64,000 nucleotides of DNA from Streptomyces ferrugineus. GTDB taxonomy: Bacteria; Actinomycetota; Actinomycetes; Streptomycetales; Streptomycetaceae. The stretch covers positions 4,650,001 through 4,714,000 of the forward strand of contig NZ_CP063373.1 of NCBI RefSeq assembly GCF_015160855.1. Direction: 5' to 3'. The notes under the pieces are model-generated. The model was given only the letters and a program-made list of their open reading frames with translations, was not told the DNA's origin and did no database searches. The first letter of the stretch is position 1. Every line of letters starts with the position of its first letter. A program made the translations under genes and the position numbers. Below are positions 27,677 through 37,104 of this stretch, piece by piece.

Positions 27677-28357
27677 TCAGGCGCGGCGTCGGCAGCGTAG
27701 GAAGATCTGTACCTCCGGCTGGATGTCGGCGGCCGCCGGAGCATAGGAGTGCGAGGACTCCTCGATGATCTCGAAGCCCGCCGTCTCGACGACCTCGCGC
27801 AACTCGTCCCGCAGATAGCCGGAGACGCGGATGCTCGTTCCGATGAACGGGATCGTGAAGTCGTCCACATCGGCCTCCACCATCGACAGCGCGAACAGGC
27901 CTCCCGGAACCAGCAGGTGGTGGACGGTCCGAAGGGCGAGAGGGATCTCGGCGCGCGGCAGCATGAGCAGGGAGAAGAAGGCGGTCACCGCCTCGAAGCG
28001 GCCGAGGTCCAGCGGGCCCCCGGGCCGCAGATCCGCTATGTCCGCCTGATGGAACACCGCACCGGGCACATGGGCGCGGGCGAGCGCCACCATCCCGGCC
28101 GACAGGTCCACACCGAAGACCGCGAAGCCCGCCTCCGACATCTGGCGGGCGGTCGGCAGGCCGGTGCCGCTCCCCAGATCCAGTACACGAGCACCGGGCC
28201 GCAGGGACCGGATGAGCCACTCGGTGGCCGCGACCTGGCCCTCCTTGTGCGGGAAGGCGTCGTCATAGCGGTCGCCGAGTGCGTCGAAGGCCTCGGCCTG
28301 ACCGGTGCGGTCGGGCCACAACGCCCCGTAGTCGATCTTGTCGGCGGGGTTGCTCAC
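27677..28357 (-). CDS. Class I SAM-dependent methyltransferase
   Basis: A 226-residue methyltransferase of the class I Rossmann type. Motif I is VLDLGSGTGLPTARQM, followed by the acidic end of beta-2 (VFGVDLSAGMV) and a motif II/post-I region ADIADLRPGG. The GTG at 28357 (VSNPADKIDYGALWPDRT) is preferred because GGGAGGAG stands ahead of it; an in-frame ATG at 28387 would add 10 residues without a comparable site. The substrate cannot be read from the sequence. It lies 34 bases downstream of the ABC exporter on the same strand, so the two are probably co-transcribed. Confidence 0.85.
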   Translation of the reverse strand: MSNPADKIDYGALWPDRTGQAEAFDALGDRYDDAFPHKEGQVAATEWLIRSLRPGARVLDLGSGTGLPTARQMSEAGFAVFGVDLSAGMVALARAHVPGAVFHQADIADLRPGGPLDLGRFEAVTAFFSLLMLPRAEIPLALRTVHHLLVPGGLFALSMVEADVDDFTIPFIGTSIRVSGYLRDELREVVETAGFEIIEESSHSYAPAAADIQPEVQIFLRCRRRA

Positions 28358-28391
28358 CAGGAATCTCCTCCCGGAATCATGGGCCATTTTT

Positions 28392-30230
28392 TCACATTCG
28401 TACGGATTCGGTAGGTGGGGGCTCCGCATCCGTGGGGCTGTCCGGGCTGTCCTCCAGGAATCCGCCCGACTGGTGCTGCCACAGCTTCGCGTAGGCGCCG
28501 TTCGAGGTGAGCAGTTCGTCGTGGGTGCCCTGCTCGATGATGCGGCCGTGATCGAGGACGACGAGCTGGTCCATGGTGGCGACCGTGCTCAGTCGGTGCG
28601 CGACCACCAGCGCGGTCCGCCCCTCCATGAGCCGCCACAGCGCTTCCTGGACGAGGAGCTCGCTCTCCGAGTCCAGCGCGCTGGTCGCCTCGTCGAGCAG
28701 CAGGATCGGCGCGTCCCGCAGGATCGCCCGGGCGAGGGCCACCCGCTGGCGCTGGCCGCCGGACAGCTTGATGCCGCGCTCGCCCACCATGGTGTCGAAG
28801 CCGTGGGGCAGCGCGTCGGCGAACTCCGTGACATGAGCCGCCTCGGCCGCGCGGCGGATCTCGGCTTCGCCGGCGCCCGGCCGGGCGAAGGCGATGTTGT
28901 CCCGCAGCGTGCGGTGGAACATCGCCGGGTCCTGCGGCACATAGGCGATCAGGCCGCGCAGGTCGGCCTGGCGCAGTCTGCTGATGTCCTGGCCGCCGAT
29001 CAGGATCCGGCCGGCGTCGATGTCGGTCATCCGTAACAGCAGCCGCGTCAGGGTGGTCTTGCCGCCGCCGGAGCGGCCCACGAGGCCGACCTTCGTCCCG
29101 GCGGGCACGGCCAGGTCGAGGCCCTCGAACAGCGGCCGGCCGCCGGTGTGGGCGAAGTTCACCCGCTCGAAGCGGACATGGGCGGGACCGGGCCGCAGCG
29201 GCTCCGGTGACGGCGGATCCACCACGGTCGGCGGCGTCAGCAGCAGCTCGGTGAACTGCGCGGCCTCCGTCATCGAGCTCTCCAGCCGACGGTAGATCTG
29301 GTTGAACTCGAACATGATCCGCGTCGCGTTGGCGTAGTAGGTGAACGCCACCACGATCGCCTCCACCCCGCCCCCGCCCAGCGCGACCGCCAGCAGCAGG
29401 CCCAGCGCGTTGGTCAGCACCGACATCGGCGCGACCAGGGTGTCAATGCGCAGATTGCCGTAGTCCCACGACCGCAGGGTGAGCCGGCGCGACGTGGCGA
29501 CGCGGGCGCGGTGCTCGGCGGCCTCGCGCTCCTCGGCGGCGAACGCCCGCACCGTGTCCATGTTCATCAGACTGTCGGCGACATGCCCCGACACCCGCGC
29601 GATCGCCTCCTCGCGATGGTCGACGAGCGCCTGCCGGCGCCGGATCAGCGGCACCACGCACACCGCTGTCAGCGCGATCATCGCCAGCAGCCCGACGACC
29701 AGCAGCGGCTCGTAACGCCACAGCACCACCGCCCCGAACACCAGCGGCACGAAGCTGCCCACGATCTGGAACGTCAGTGTGTCGACGAACTGCTCGTAGC
29801 GGGCGGCGAAGCTCAGGACGCGCTTGGTCAGCGATCCGGCGAAGTTGTCGTGGAAGAACGCGGCGTCCTTGGCGAACAGCTCGTCCATCCCGATCACATA
29901 CAGATGCTCGATCCCCAGCGCGTCCAGGCGGTTCAGACAGTGCAGCGCGATGCGCCACAGCGCTTCCGAGAGCAGGAGCACACCGACGAAGCCCAGCACG
30001 TACGGCAGCGCCGAGGCGACGGTGACGGCCGTGTCGCCCGCGACGTCGCCGACGAGCTTGGCGACGATCAGCGGCGCGATGTAGTTGATGCCGATGTTGC
30101 CCAGGGCCGACAGCAGCATGGCGGGTATCGTCAGCCACCGCAGCCGGGCCAACTCCCGGCCGTAGTAACGAAGTGCGAGCAGCACCGAGCGCTTGCCCGG
30201 CAGGACCCTGCGTGACTCAGGCGTTCCCAT
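28392..30230 (-). CDS. ABC exporter, fused permease-ATPase half-transporter
   Basis: A 612-residue half transporter that should function as a homodimer in the cytoplasmic membrane. The N-terminal 330 residues hold about six transmembrane segments; the C-terminal part is a nucleotide-binding domain with Walker A GRSGGGKTT, Q-loop YVPQDPAMF, signature LSGGQRQR, Walker B ILLLDEATS and the H-loop AHRLS. It resembles type IV multidrug or lipid exporters. The downstream methyltransferase suggests export of, or resistance to, a small molecule, but the substrate is unknown. Confidence 0.93.
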   Translation of the reverse strand: MGTPESRRVLPGKRSVLLALRYYGRELARLRWLTIPAMLLSALGNIGINYIAPLIVAKLVGDVAGDTAVTVASALPYVLGFVGVLLLSEALWRIALHCLNRLDALGIEHLYVIGMDELFAKDAAFFHDNFAGSLTKRVLSFAARYEQFVDTLTFQIVGSFVPLVFGAVVLWRYEPLLVVGLLAMIALTAVCVVPLIRRRQALVDHREEAIARVSGHVADSLMNMDTVRAFAAEEREAAEHRARVATSRRLTLRSWDYGNLRIDTLVAPMSVLTNALGLLLAVALGGGGVEAIVVAFTYYANATRIMFEFNQIYRRLESSMTEAAQFTELLLTPPTVVDPPSPEPLRPGPAHVRFERVNFAHTGGRPLFEGLDLAVPAGTKVGLVGRSGGGKTTLTRLLLRMTDIDAGRILIGGQDISRLRQADLRGLIAYVPQDPAMFHRTLRDNIAFARPGAGEAEIRRAAEAAHVTEFADALPHGFDTMVGERGIKLSGGQRQRVALARAILRDAPILLLDEATSALDSESELLVQEALWRLMEGRTALVVAHRLSTVATMDQLVVLDHGRIIEQGTHDELLTSNGAYAKLWQHQSGGFLEDSPDSPTDAEPPPTESVRM

Positions 30231-30358
30231 CCCACCCCTGTATGGCTACGTAGAGTGTCGGTTCGAGTACGCAGTGTCCCGCGGCGGTGGCTGTGGCGTC
30301 CAAGTGTTTTCCGGCCGGTGGCGGCGGCCGGGTCACGGCTTTCCCCTACCACAAGTAA

Positions 30359-30607
<249 letters not shown>

Positions 30608-30638
30608 GGCCCAACTCTCCCTGGCTCTGGAGGACTTC

Positions 30639-31082
30639 GTGCGACTCCTGCCCCGCTCCGCGTCCGGCTGGACCATGGCCGTCTTCGGCCTCCTGGCCGC
30701 CGTCATGGGCCTGGTGGGGCTGGTCGCCCCCGACGCCCTGCTCCGGCTCATGGGCTTCACGCCCGTGATGGGCCCCGGGCGGGGGACGGGAGATCACACG
30801 CTGGTCTTCGTGACGGCGTCGTCCATGGCGGCCCTCAACATGGGTGTGTACTACGTGCTGGCCGCGCTCTGCGACTGGAAGGCGTTCTTCCGCTGGACCG
30901 TGCCCTTCCGCCTGCTGACCTGCGCGGTCTTCACGCTCGCGGTGATCGGCGGCCGGGCCCCCGCCGGTTTCCTCGGCGTCGGCCTGTGGGAGGGGATCGG
31001 CGCGCTGGTCACGGGTGCGGCCCTGCGCCACGAGAGCCGGCGCACCCCCGGCTCCGGCCAGGTGCCGGCCGCCGTCAGCTGA
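30639..31082 (+). CDS. Four-helix membrane protein, unknown function
   Basis: A 147-residue protein with about four hydrophobic segments (MAVFGLLAAVMGLVGLVAP, FVTASSMAALNMGVYYVLAAL, FRLLTCAVFTLAVIGG, FLGVGLWEGIGALVTGAAL). The GTG start at 30639 has GGAGG five bases away; the frame above is not coding. Family not identified. The 3' end overlaps the convergent acetyltransferase gene by 8 bases. Confidence 0.7.
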   Translation: MRLLPRSASGWTMAVFGLLAAVMGLVGLVAPDALLRLMGFTPVMGPGRGTGDHTLVFVTASSMAALNMGVYYVLAALCDWKAFFRWTVPFRLLTCAVFTLAVIGGRAPAGFLGVGLWEGIGALVTGAALRHESRRTPGSGQVPAAVS

Positions 31083-32001
31083 GGACCGCCTCCCAGGTGT
31101 CCACGGCGTAGTGCACGGTCATCCCGTGCCGGGCGTACAGCGCCGGGGCCCCGGTGGCGTTGGCGGTGTCCACACCCAGCCCCACCGTGTCGCGGCCACG
31201 GGCGGCGAAGGCGGCGAACGCGTTTCGCAGCAGCAGGCCGCCCAGCCCGGCGCCCCGGGCCTCGCGCACCACGCCGATGCTGCGGATCCAGCCCATGGCC
31301 TCACGGTCGTCACGGGCCATCAGGAACCCGGCGTCCCCCAGGTCCTCGGTACCCGCGATCCACACCAGGGACCAGTCGAGGGCGTCCGCGTCGACGTCCC
31401 GCAGCCACTGCTCATACGTGCGCGGCTGGAAGTCGAAGTGCTCGGCGAAGCTCGACTGGTACAGCGCGTGGACCCGGGCACGGTCGGCCGGGTCGGCGCA
31501 CGCCCGCAGCCGGATGCCGGGCGGAACCTCCGGCATCGCAACCTCCACCGAAGTCAGCGGGCGCTGCAGCACGTGATAGCGCCGTACGACGTACCAGCCC
31601 CGCCGCTCGATCAGGTCCGTGTCGAGCGTGGGCCGCGTGTTGAGGTGCAGATGCACCACCGCCCGACTCGCGCCGTTCTCCCGGGTCCTGGCCAGGGCCC
31701 GGGCCTCCAGCGCGTCCAGGATCAGCTCGCCCGCCCGCTGGTGGTCGGGCAGCACATAGTGGTCGACGTCGACACGCTCGCCCCCCGACTCGTCCCACAG
31801 CAGCCCGTACGCCACCAGCCGGTCCCCGTCGAAGACCAGCCACGAGTCGCGGTCCAGAGCGATGTCGGGCCGTTTCAGATCGGCCAGGACGGTGTGCAGA
31901 TCGGTCTCGGGCCGGCCGATCTCGATCCGGTCGATGTCGTTGAGCAGGTCGGTGACGGCGGCCGCGTCGGCGAGACCGGCGGGGCGAAGGGCGTAGGGCA
32001 T
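31075..32001 (-). CDS. Tandem GNAT acetyltransferase (MshD-like architecture)
   Basis: A 308-residue protein with two GNAT domains: a degenerate N-terminal one (about 1-145; WLVFDGDRLVAYGLLW) and a C-terminal one (about 160-308) with the acetyl-CoA loop VVREARGAGLGGLLLRNAF and the family end NATGAPALYARHGM. The arrangement resembles mycothiol synthase, but the canonical mshD is usually closer and better conserved, so the substrate is uncertain. The ATG at 32001 gives the typical MPYALRPAGLADAAAV start. Confidence 0.85.
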   Translation of the reverse strand: MPYALRPAGLADAAAVTDLLNDIDRIEIGRPETDLHTVLADLKRPDIALDRDSWLVFDGDRLVAYGLLWDESGGERVDVDHYVLPDHQRAGELILDALEARALARTRENGASRAVVHLHLNTRPTLDTDLIERRGWYVVRRYHVLQRPLTSVEVAMPEVPPGIRLRACADPADRARVHALYQSSFAEHFDFQPRTYEQWLRDVDADALDWSLVWIAGTEDLGDAGFLMARDDREAMGWIRSIGVVREARGAGLGGLLLRNAFAAFAARGRDTVGLGVDTANATGAPALYARHGMTVHYAVDTWEAVLS

Positions 32002-32020
32002 GGGCCCAGAGTCCGCGCGA

Positions 32021-32062
32021 GGGCGGGAGGGCCGCAACGGATTTTCGGCGACCCTCCCGCCC
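32021..32062 (-). terminator. Terminator-like hairpin after the SH3-like secreted gene
   Basis: An 11-bp perfect stem (32021-32031 with 32052-32062) and a 20-base loop lie downstream of the minus-strand gene that stops at 32085. Confidence 0.5.
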
Positions 32063-32084
32063 TTCCCCCGATGCCCGCGCGGCG

Positions 32085-32459
32085 TCAGCAGGTCGCGGAG
32101 GCCGGCAGGTCGCCGTACTCGTTGCCCTTGAGGTAGACCGCGCTCACATAGCCCTCGACGAGCTTGACCCACACGTTGTTGGTGTAGCCGTTGTCGCGGA
32201 TGGTCTCGCCGCGTACCCAGCAGTACGCCCCGCGCGGCTGGCCCGCCGCGACGCTGCCGACCTTGGCGTACGAACGCGCGGGTCCGGAACGGACGTTGAC
32301 CGTCTCGTACGGCACGACGGCGTACGGCGCGGCCATGATCCGGGCATCACCGCGGTTCACGTCGGAGGCCGCGACCGCGGTGGCGGCCGTGAGCGGCCCG
32401 AGCAGCGCGAGCGCGCCGGCGCCGACGAGCGCGGCCCGGGCGAAGGTACGGGTGGTCAT
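32085..32459 (-). CDS. Secreted SH3-like domain protein
   Basis: A 124-residue exported protein. A Sec signal peptide (FARAALVGAGALALLGPLTAATAVAA) is followed by a single bacterial SH3-like module, recognisable by VNVRSGPARSYAKVGSVAAG. Such modules bind cell wall peptides or partner proteins. Two Cys (one central, one terminal) could form a disulfide. ATG start with a G-rich ribosome binding site. Likely an extracellular wall-associated protein; the exact ligand is unknown. Confidence 0.85.
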   Translation of the reverse strand: MTTRTFARAALVGAGALALLGPLTAATAVAASDVNRGDARIMAAPYAVVPYETVNVRSGPARSYAKVGSVAAGQPRGAYCWVRGETIRDNGYTNNVWVKLVEGYVSAVYLKGNEYGDLPASATC

Positions 32460-32663
32460 GACGGGTTCCCCCTGGTTCGGCTGGTCACTTGCCCGGCATC
32501 CGGCCGGCACTCGGAACTGTAGGGAAACGCGAGGTCACCAGAACCCTGAGAGTTCTCAGGTACCGTCCGCCACGGCGCGAACCCTACGGTCTGGAACATC
32601 AGCGGTGCGCGGCCGCGACGACCGCCGGCACCGCACACCACCGACCCAGGAGAGAGGGCTCGC

Positions 32664-33113
32664 ATGCGCCGCCGAACGCTTCAGACCCTGCTGGCCACAT
32701 CAGGCGCCGCCGCGATGCTGGCGCTCACCCCGCTCACCGCCCAGGCCGCACCGTACTCGGGCGGCAACTACGGGGCCTACGGCTTCGAGGGCCAGTACCC
32801 GACCGTCTCCGGCTGCTCCGGGTCCTTCCGCCAGATCGGGGCGACGAGGACCTTCGAGGGCATGAGGCTGAAGTACTTCTACTCCGACCGATGCGGCTCC
32901 TTCGCCCGCATCGAGAACTCCCGCACCAACTGCGCCGCCCTGCTCGAACGCTCGAACTCCGGGGCGGGGCGCGCCGACGGCTGGGTCTCGGAGACCGTCG
33001 ACCCCGGCATCAACTACGCCTACACGAAGATCGGCAACAACCTCCACGGCCGCGTCTCGCGCGCCCTGCTGGTGTGCGACGGCCACGCCCTGACGCACAC
33101 GAACTGGTACTGA
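32664..33113 (+). CDS. Secreted protein with four Cys, unknown function
   Basis: A 149-residue protein with a clear signal peptide (RRRTLQTLLATSGAAAMLAL, cleavage after AQA near residue 29). The mature part is rich in Tyr, Gly and Ser and has four Cys, enough for two disulfides. Ribosome binding site AGGAGAG lies upstream of the ATG. It diverges from the SH3-like gene, sharing a 204-base promoter region with it. No family recognised. Confidence 0.75.
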   Translation: MRRRTLQTLLATSGAAAMLALTPLTAQAAPYSGGNYGAYGFEGQYPTVSGCSGSFRQIGATRTFEGMRLKYFYSDRCGSFARIENSRTNCAALLERSNSGAGRADGWVSETVDPGINYAYTKIGNNLHGRVSRALLVCDGHALTHTNWY

Positions 33114-33184
33114 CCGCGGGGCAGCTCCGCGTGGGGGCCGGGATCCCAGGCAACCGAGAAGGCTTTCGGCTCGTCCTTGGGATC

Positions 33185-34030
33185 ATGCACACCGCCAGCA
33201 TCACCGGCCCCCTGACCGCCTCGCTGCGCCAGCTCCTCGAGTTCGCGTGGCTGCAGACACGCTCCTGCGCCTTCGCCATCGCCCTGATGTCCGGCGTGGC
33301 GGCGTCGACCCTGCTGCCCGGCCTCCCCGTGGCCCGCTACGACCTGCTCGTCGTCTACGGCGTGCTGCTGACGGGGCTGTTCTGGCTGCGCGGCTGGGAG
33401 AACGCCCGGGACGTCGCCGTCATCGCGGTCTGCCACGTCATCGGCCTGGCCTTCGAGCTGGTGAAGGTGTCCCTCGGCTCATGGAGCTATCCGGAGCCGG
33501 CCGTGCTGAAGTTCGCGGGCGTCCCGCTGTACGGCGGATTCCTCTACGCCGCCGTCGGCAGCTATGTCTGCCGCGCCTGGCACCTGTTCGACCTGAAGCT
33601 GGTCCGGTACCGCCCGCGCGCGACGGCCGCCGTCGCCGCCGCCGTGTACGTCAACTTCTTCAGCCACCACTGGCTCCCCGACGTCCGCTGGCTCCTGGCC
33701 GCGGCGCTCCTCGTCGTCACCGCGGGCACCTGGGCGCACTTCACGGTGCGCGGCGTGCGCCGCCGTATGCCGCTCGCGCTGTCGTTCGTCCTGATCGGCT
33801 TCTTCCTGTGGATCGCCGAGAACCTCGCGACCTATGTGGGCGCCTGGCGCTACCCCTACCAGCTCGACGGCTGGCAGCCCGTGGGGCTGGAGAAGTTCGG
33901 CGCCTGGTCCCTGCTGATCAGCGTCACCGTCGTGCTGGTGGCAGTGACACGGTCGTACCACGGGCCCGGGAGCACCGGCACGTCGACGCGGGCCGGGCGA
34001 AGGCGGAGGCCCGGCCCCCGCCCTCGCTGA
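33185..34030 (+). CDS. DUF817 multi-pass membrane protein
   Basis: A 281-residue integral membrane protein of the DUF817 family, with about eight hydrophobic helices and the family segments LLEFAWLQTRSCAFAIALM, GSWSYPEPAVLKFAGVPLYGGF and VYVNFFSHHWLPD. The ATG at 33185 gives MHTASITGPL; the ribosome binding site is weak. The tail after residue 255 is Arg/Gly-rich and cytoplasmic. Function unknown. Confidence 0.88.
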   Translation: MHTASITGPLTASLRQLLEFAWLQTRSCAFAIALMSGVAASTLLPGLPVARYDLLVVYGVLLTGLFWLRGWENARDVAVIAVCHVIGLAFELVKVSLGSWSYPEPAVLKFAGVPLYGGFLYAAVGSYVCRAWHLFDLKLVRYRPRATAAVAAAVYVNFFSHHWLPDVRWLLAAALLVVTAGTWAHFTVRGVRRRMPLALSFVLIGFFLWIAENLATYVGAWRYPYQLDGWQPVGLEKFGAWSLLISVTVVLVAVTRSYHGPGSTGTSTRAGRRRRPGPRPR

Positions 34031-34033
34031 CCG

Positions 34034-34363
34034 CTAGGCGCTCTTCGGCCCCGCCTGCTGCACGACCTCGAAGGACCACAGGGTGGACCCGCTCGCCGCC
34101 GGCTTGGGGCGCTCCCCGCCTCCCTCGCCGCCGCCCTGGTGGGCCGACTTCATCGGACCCTCCATCCACGCCTGGAAGGACGCCTCGTCACGCCAGCGCG
34201 TGTACACGAGATAGGTGTCGGTGCCCTCGACCGGCCGCAGCAGCTCGAACCACTCGAACCCGTCGGAGCTCTCCACGGCATGGGCCCGCGAGGCGAAGCG
34301 CTTCTCCAGCGTCTCGCGCTGCTCGGCGGGCACGGTCAGTACGTTGATCTTGACTACGCTCAT
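34034..34363 (-). CDS. Antibiotic biosynthesis monooxygenase (ABM)-fold protein
   Basis: A 109-residue dimeric ferredoxin-like-fold protein of the ABM superfamily, which includes heme-degrading and quinone-forming oxygenases. The signature FEWFELLRPVEGTDTYLVYTRWRDEASFQAWM is spread over residues 35-70. The ATG at 34363 (MSVVKINVL) has AGGA at good spacing; an ATG three codons upstream has none. Catalytic role and substrate are unknown. Confidence 0.85.
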   Translation of the reverse strand: MSVVKINVLTVPAEQRETLEKRFASRAHAVESSDGFEWFELLRPVEGTDTYLVYTRWRDEASFQAWMEGPMKSAHQGGGEGGGERPKPAASGSTLWSFEVVQQAGPKSA

Positions 34364-34430
34364 GGTGCTCATCCTGCCAGGAGGAGCGCCCCGGCCGGTC
34401 ACCGCCCGGGCCGCCCCCCCCACGCGTGGC

Positions 34431-35591
34431 TCAGGCCGTGTGCAGCCTCAGCCCGTAGCGGCCGAGTATCTCGTTGACGGGCTGGAACCAGGTCTCCCCG
34501 CCGCCGGAGCAGTTGCCCCAGCCGCCCGAGGTGACCCCCTGCGCCTGGTCACCGCTGATGAAGGAGCCCCCGGAGTCGCCGCCTTCGGCGCAGACGCTGG
34601 TCTTGGTCATCTGGTGCACCGCGCCCTGGCTGTAGTTGACCGTCTCGTTCTTGGCCAGCACGGTGCCGCAGTGCCAGTGCGTCGTGGAGCCGGACCGGCA
34701 GACGGAGGCGCCGACGGGTGCCTCGCCCGAGCCGCGCACGAGGCGGTCCGGGACCGTGCCCCAGCCGAGGACGACCGGTACCGTCCACCAGCCGCTGCCG
34801 ACGCTCACCCAGGCGTAGTCGTTGCCCGGGAACGAGGAGCCCTGGAAGGTCCCGATGTGGGTGCCGTCCCAGCCCCTGACACTGGCGCCCGACTGTCCGC
34901 AGTGCCCCGCGGTGATGAATCCGCCGTGCACCGAGAAGCCTATGGAGCAGCGGACGTTGCCCGTGTAGTACGGGTCGCCGCCGACCGTGCCCGCCGCGAA
35001 GGTGCGCGGGGCGGCGGCCACCGTCTCGACCGTGACGGGCCCCGCTGCGCGGGCACGCGAGACGAACCGGCGGACATCGTTGTCAGCCCGCTTGTCGCGG
35101 ACCACGTTCACGACCACGGTGTTGGCGGCCGGGTCGACGTGCCAACTGCTCACGCCCGACGGCGCGGGCAGGCGGTCGATGCGTGCCTTGGCCGCGTCGA
35201 GTTCGCGCGCGCTGTGTGCGACGGTGCGCACGCTCGCCCCGGTGGAGCGGAGCTCCCGTACGGTCGTCGACGGGGCGTCGGAGGTGACGGCCACGGTGAG
35301 CCGCTCGCTGGCCGCGTCGAACCAGGCGCCGCCGTAGGCGGATCCGGCCGCCCTGCGCGCCTTCGGTGCGAGGTCGATGGCGGTGCGCTCCGCCGCGAGC
35401 CGGGCCTCGGCCCGCTCCTTCGACAGGCCGAGGTCCCGCTGCATCGCCTGGAGCAGCCCGGGGGAGGCGGGTTCGGTGTCGGCCGCCGTGGGGGATTCGT
35501 CCGCCGAGGCCTGCCCGGTGCCGCCCGCGGTCCAGCCGCCGAGCACCAGCAGTGCGGCGAGGCCGGCGTACTTGAGTCTGCTGCGTCTCAA
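34431..35591 (-). CDS. Secreted S1 serine protease with pro-region (streptogrisin/alpha-lytic type)
   Basis: A 386-residue exported chymotrypsin-fold protease. A signal/anchor segment (KYAGLAALLVLGGW) is followed by an alpha-lytic-type prodomain (about residues 45-200), then the mature protease with catalytic His in TAGHC, Asp in FPGNDYAWV and Ser in EGGDSGGS. Six Cys in the mature part fit three disulfides. The start is taken as TTG at 35591 because GAAGGG lies eight bases upstream; the next upstream ATG (35675) would cross the operator palindrome. A 14-bp palindrome 51-64 bases upstream suggests carbohydrate-linked control. Confidence 0.92.
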   Translation of the reverse strand: MRRSRLKYAGLAALLVLGGWTAGGTGQASADESPTAADTEPASPGLLQAMQRDLGLSKERAEARLAAERTAIDLAPKARRAAGSAYGGAWFDAASERLTVAVTSDAPSTTVRELRSTGASVRTVAHSARELDAAKARIDRLPAPSGVSSWHVDPAANTVVVNVVRDKRADNDVRRFVSRARAAGPVTVETVAAAPRTFAAGTVGGDPYYTGNVRCSIGFSVHGGFITAGHCGQSGASVRGWDGTHIGTFQGSSFPGNDYAWVSVGSGWWTVPVVLGWGTVPDRLVRGSGEAPVGASVCRSGSTTHWHCGTVLAKNETVNYSQGAVHQMTKTSVCAEGGDSGGSFISGDQAQGVTSGGWGNCSGGGETWFQPVNEILGRYGLRLHTA

Positions 35592-35641
35592 GGGAGTTGC
35601 CCTTCGTCGTTCCAACAAGGTGGGGTGGAACAACCGCAATC

Positions 35642-35655
35642 TGAGAGCGCTCTCA
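35642..35655. promoter_or_regulatory. CebR/LacI-type operator palindrome upstream of the S1 protease
   Basis: A perfect 14-bp palindrome, TGAGAGCGCTCTCA, differs by one symmetric base from the CebR box TGGGAGCGCTCCCA. It lies between the protease gene and the decayed sugar-transport region. No LacI-family gene is in the window. Confidence 0.6.
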
Positions 35656-35725
35656 CTCGGGGTTGGGTAGAGCATAGCGATGTCGGCATGTCAGGTCCAT
35701 ACCAGAGATGACAGGAAGGCGCGGC

Positions 35726-36009
35726 TCAGCCGAGGTTGCCGGCGCGGGCGTCCCGCCACCGGTCGACGCCGCCGTTGGTGGCGTACTTGTCGATCTCGGC
35801 GAGTTCCTCGTCGGCGAAGTCGGGGTTCTCCAGTGCGGCCACGTTCTGCTCCAACCGCTCGGTGCGCGAGGCGCCGATGACCAGCCCCTGGGCCTTGGCG
35901 AGGTCGTGGTGGGTGATGCCGAGGCCGAAGGCGCGCAGGACGACCTCGCGCCGGCCTCGAAGGGCTTGTGGTCACCGAAGTTGTGCCGGTATCGAAGGGT
36001 GCGGATCAT
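35726..36009 (-). pseudogene. Aldo/keto reductase remnant (YghZ-like), internally deleted and frameshifted
   Basis: The minus strand encodes pieces of an L-glyceraldehyde-3-phosphate reductase-like enzyme. Near the 5' end only HNFGDHKPFE of the N-terminal region is left. After a one-base frame change comes REVVLRAFGLGITHHDLA (near the usual residue 60), and this is joined directly to the C-terminal part KAQGLVIGASRTERLEQNVAAL ending in WRDARAGNLG. Over 200 central residues, including the catalytic Tyr and Lys region, are missing. It cannot be functional. Confidence 0.8.
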
Positions 36010-36011
36010 GC

Positions 36012-36490
36012 TCAGGCCCGGCCCGTGGTCGTCGTGGGCACGTTGTGTCCGTCCACACGTACGACCGGTCTGCCGGACGCGAGGGCCGAGGCGGGCCAGG
36101 ACAGCGTGACGTCCCTGGACTCGCCGGGGAGCAGCCAGAGGTAGTTGTCGCCGTACAGCGTGGGCAGCACCCGGTCACCGGTGGCGGAGTCGAGGGGCGA
36201 GACGCGCACCATCGCCGCGACCGTCGTACCCCGGTTGCGCAGGCGTGCGGTGAGCCCGCGCCGGGCGCCCGAGCGGTCCGTGCCGGTGATCTCGGCCGAC
36301 ACCCGGGTCCGCTCGACCTGGTTCAGCGCGCGCATGTGGGCGGGCTCGCGGTATCGCCAGTACGTGTTCTCCGCCAGCAGGCCGCCGCGCGCGTCCACGA
36401 GGCGCAGCCGCAGCAGATGGAAGCCGGGCAGGTCGTCCGGCCGGCCCGCGCTGAAGGCGGTCGTGGTCGACGAGGCGGCGACCATCGTCA
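36012..36490 (-). pseudogene. GH2 exo-beta-D-glucosaminidase-like C-terminal fragment
   Basis: About 155 codons encode only the C-terminal beta domains of a GH2 enzyme of the exo-glucosaminidase/mannosidase type (AENTYWRYREP, RVLPTLYGDNYLWLLPGESRDVTLSW). The catalytic barrel and N-terminus are absent; the sequence joins abruptly to an oppositely oriented solute-binding-protein fragment near 36490. The assignment within GH2 is by eye from the C-terminal signature. Confidence 0.75.
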
Positions 36491-36491
36491 A

Positions 36492-37103
36492 CTGCTCGCC
36501 GGAAAGCACCGCTTCGACGACCCCGAGGTACGCAAGGTCTTCGACCGCTGGCAGGAGGCGCTGCCGTACTTCGACCCCAACGGCACCGCCGGTGCCTTCC
36601 AGGACGCCACGACCGCCCTGCTCAACGGGCGCAGCGGCATGATGCTGATCGGCACCTTCTTCGCCGACGCGGCGCCCAAGGACGCCCTCGACGACATCGA
36701 CTTCTTCCGCTTCCCGGTCATCGACCCCAAGGTGCCGCTCGCCGAAGAGGCCCCCACCGACGGCTACTTCGCCAGCGCCCGCACCGGACGCCGCGACGGC
36801 GTGCTCGACCTGCTCGGCTACCTCGCCACCGCCGAGGCCCAGGAGATCTACATCAAGGGCTCCTCCGGCACCGTCCTGCCCTGCCATCCCGACGCCGAGG
36901 ACGCCGGCACCCCCCTGGTGAAGAAGGGCCGCAGGCACATCGAGGAGGCCGCCGAGATCACCCAGTTCTTCAACCGCGACTCCAGCGACGCCCTCCAGCC
37001 CACCGCCGACACCGCGCTGACCAAGTTCCTCGCCCGGCCCAAGGAGTTCGGGAGCATTCTCGCCGACTGGCAGCGCGATGCCGAGAAGATCTGGAACGTC
37101 TGA
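36492..37103 (+). pseudogene. Sugar ABC transporter solute-binding protein, N-terminal half missing
   Basis: About 203 codons of the C-terminal half of a family 1 extracellular solute-binding protein (GKHRFDDPEVRKVFDRW, then NGRSGMMLIGTFFADAAP, ending AEKIWNV). The signal peptide, lipobox and N-terminal lobe are absent. The open frame continues upstream but into unrelated sequence. The stop is one base before the permease ATG, showing the original operon order. Confidence 0.85.
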
Positions 37104-37104
37104 C

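Noticed and set aside
21643..27768. A 2041-codon open frame on the plus strand across the SpoIIE and TPR genes
   Set aside because: It is antisense or out of frame to well-supported genes, has low-complexity Arg/Gly/Pro composition and no domain. Long spurious frames are normal at this GC content.
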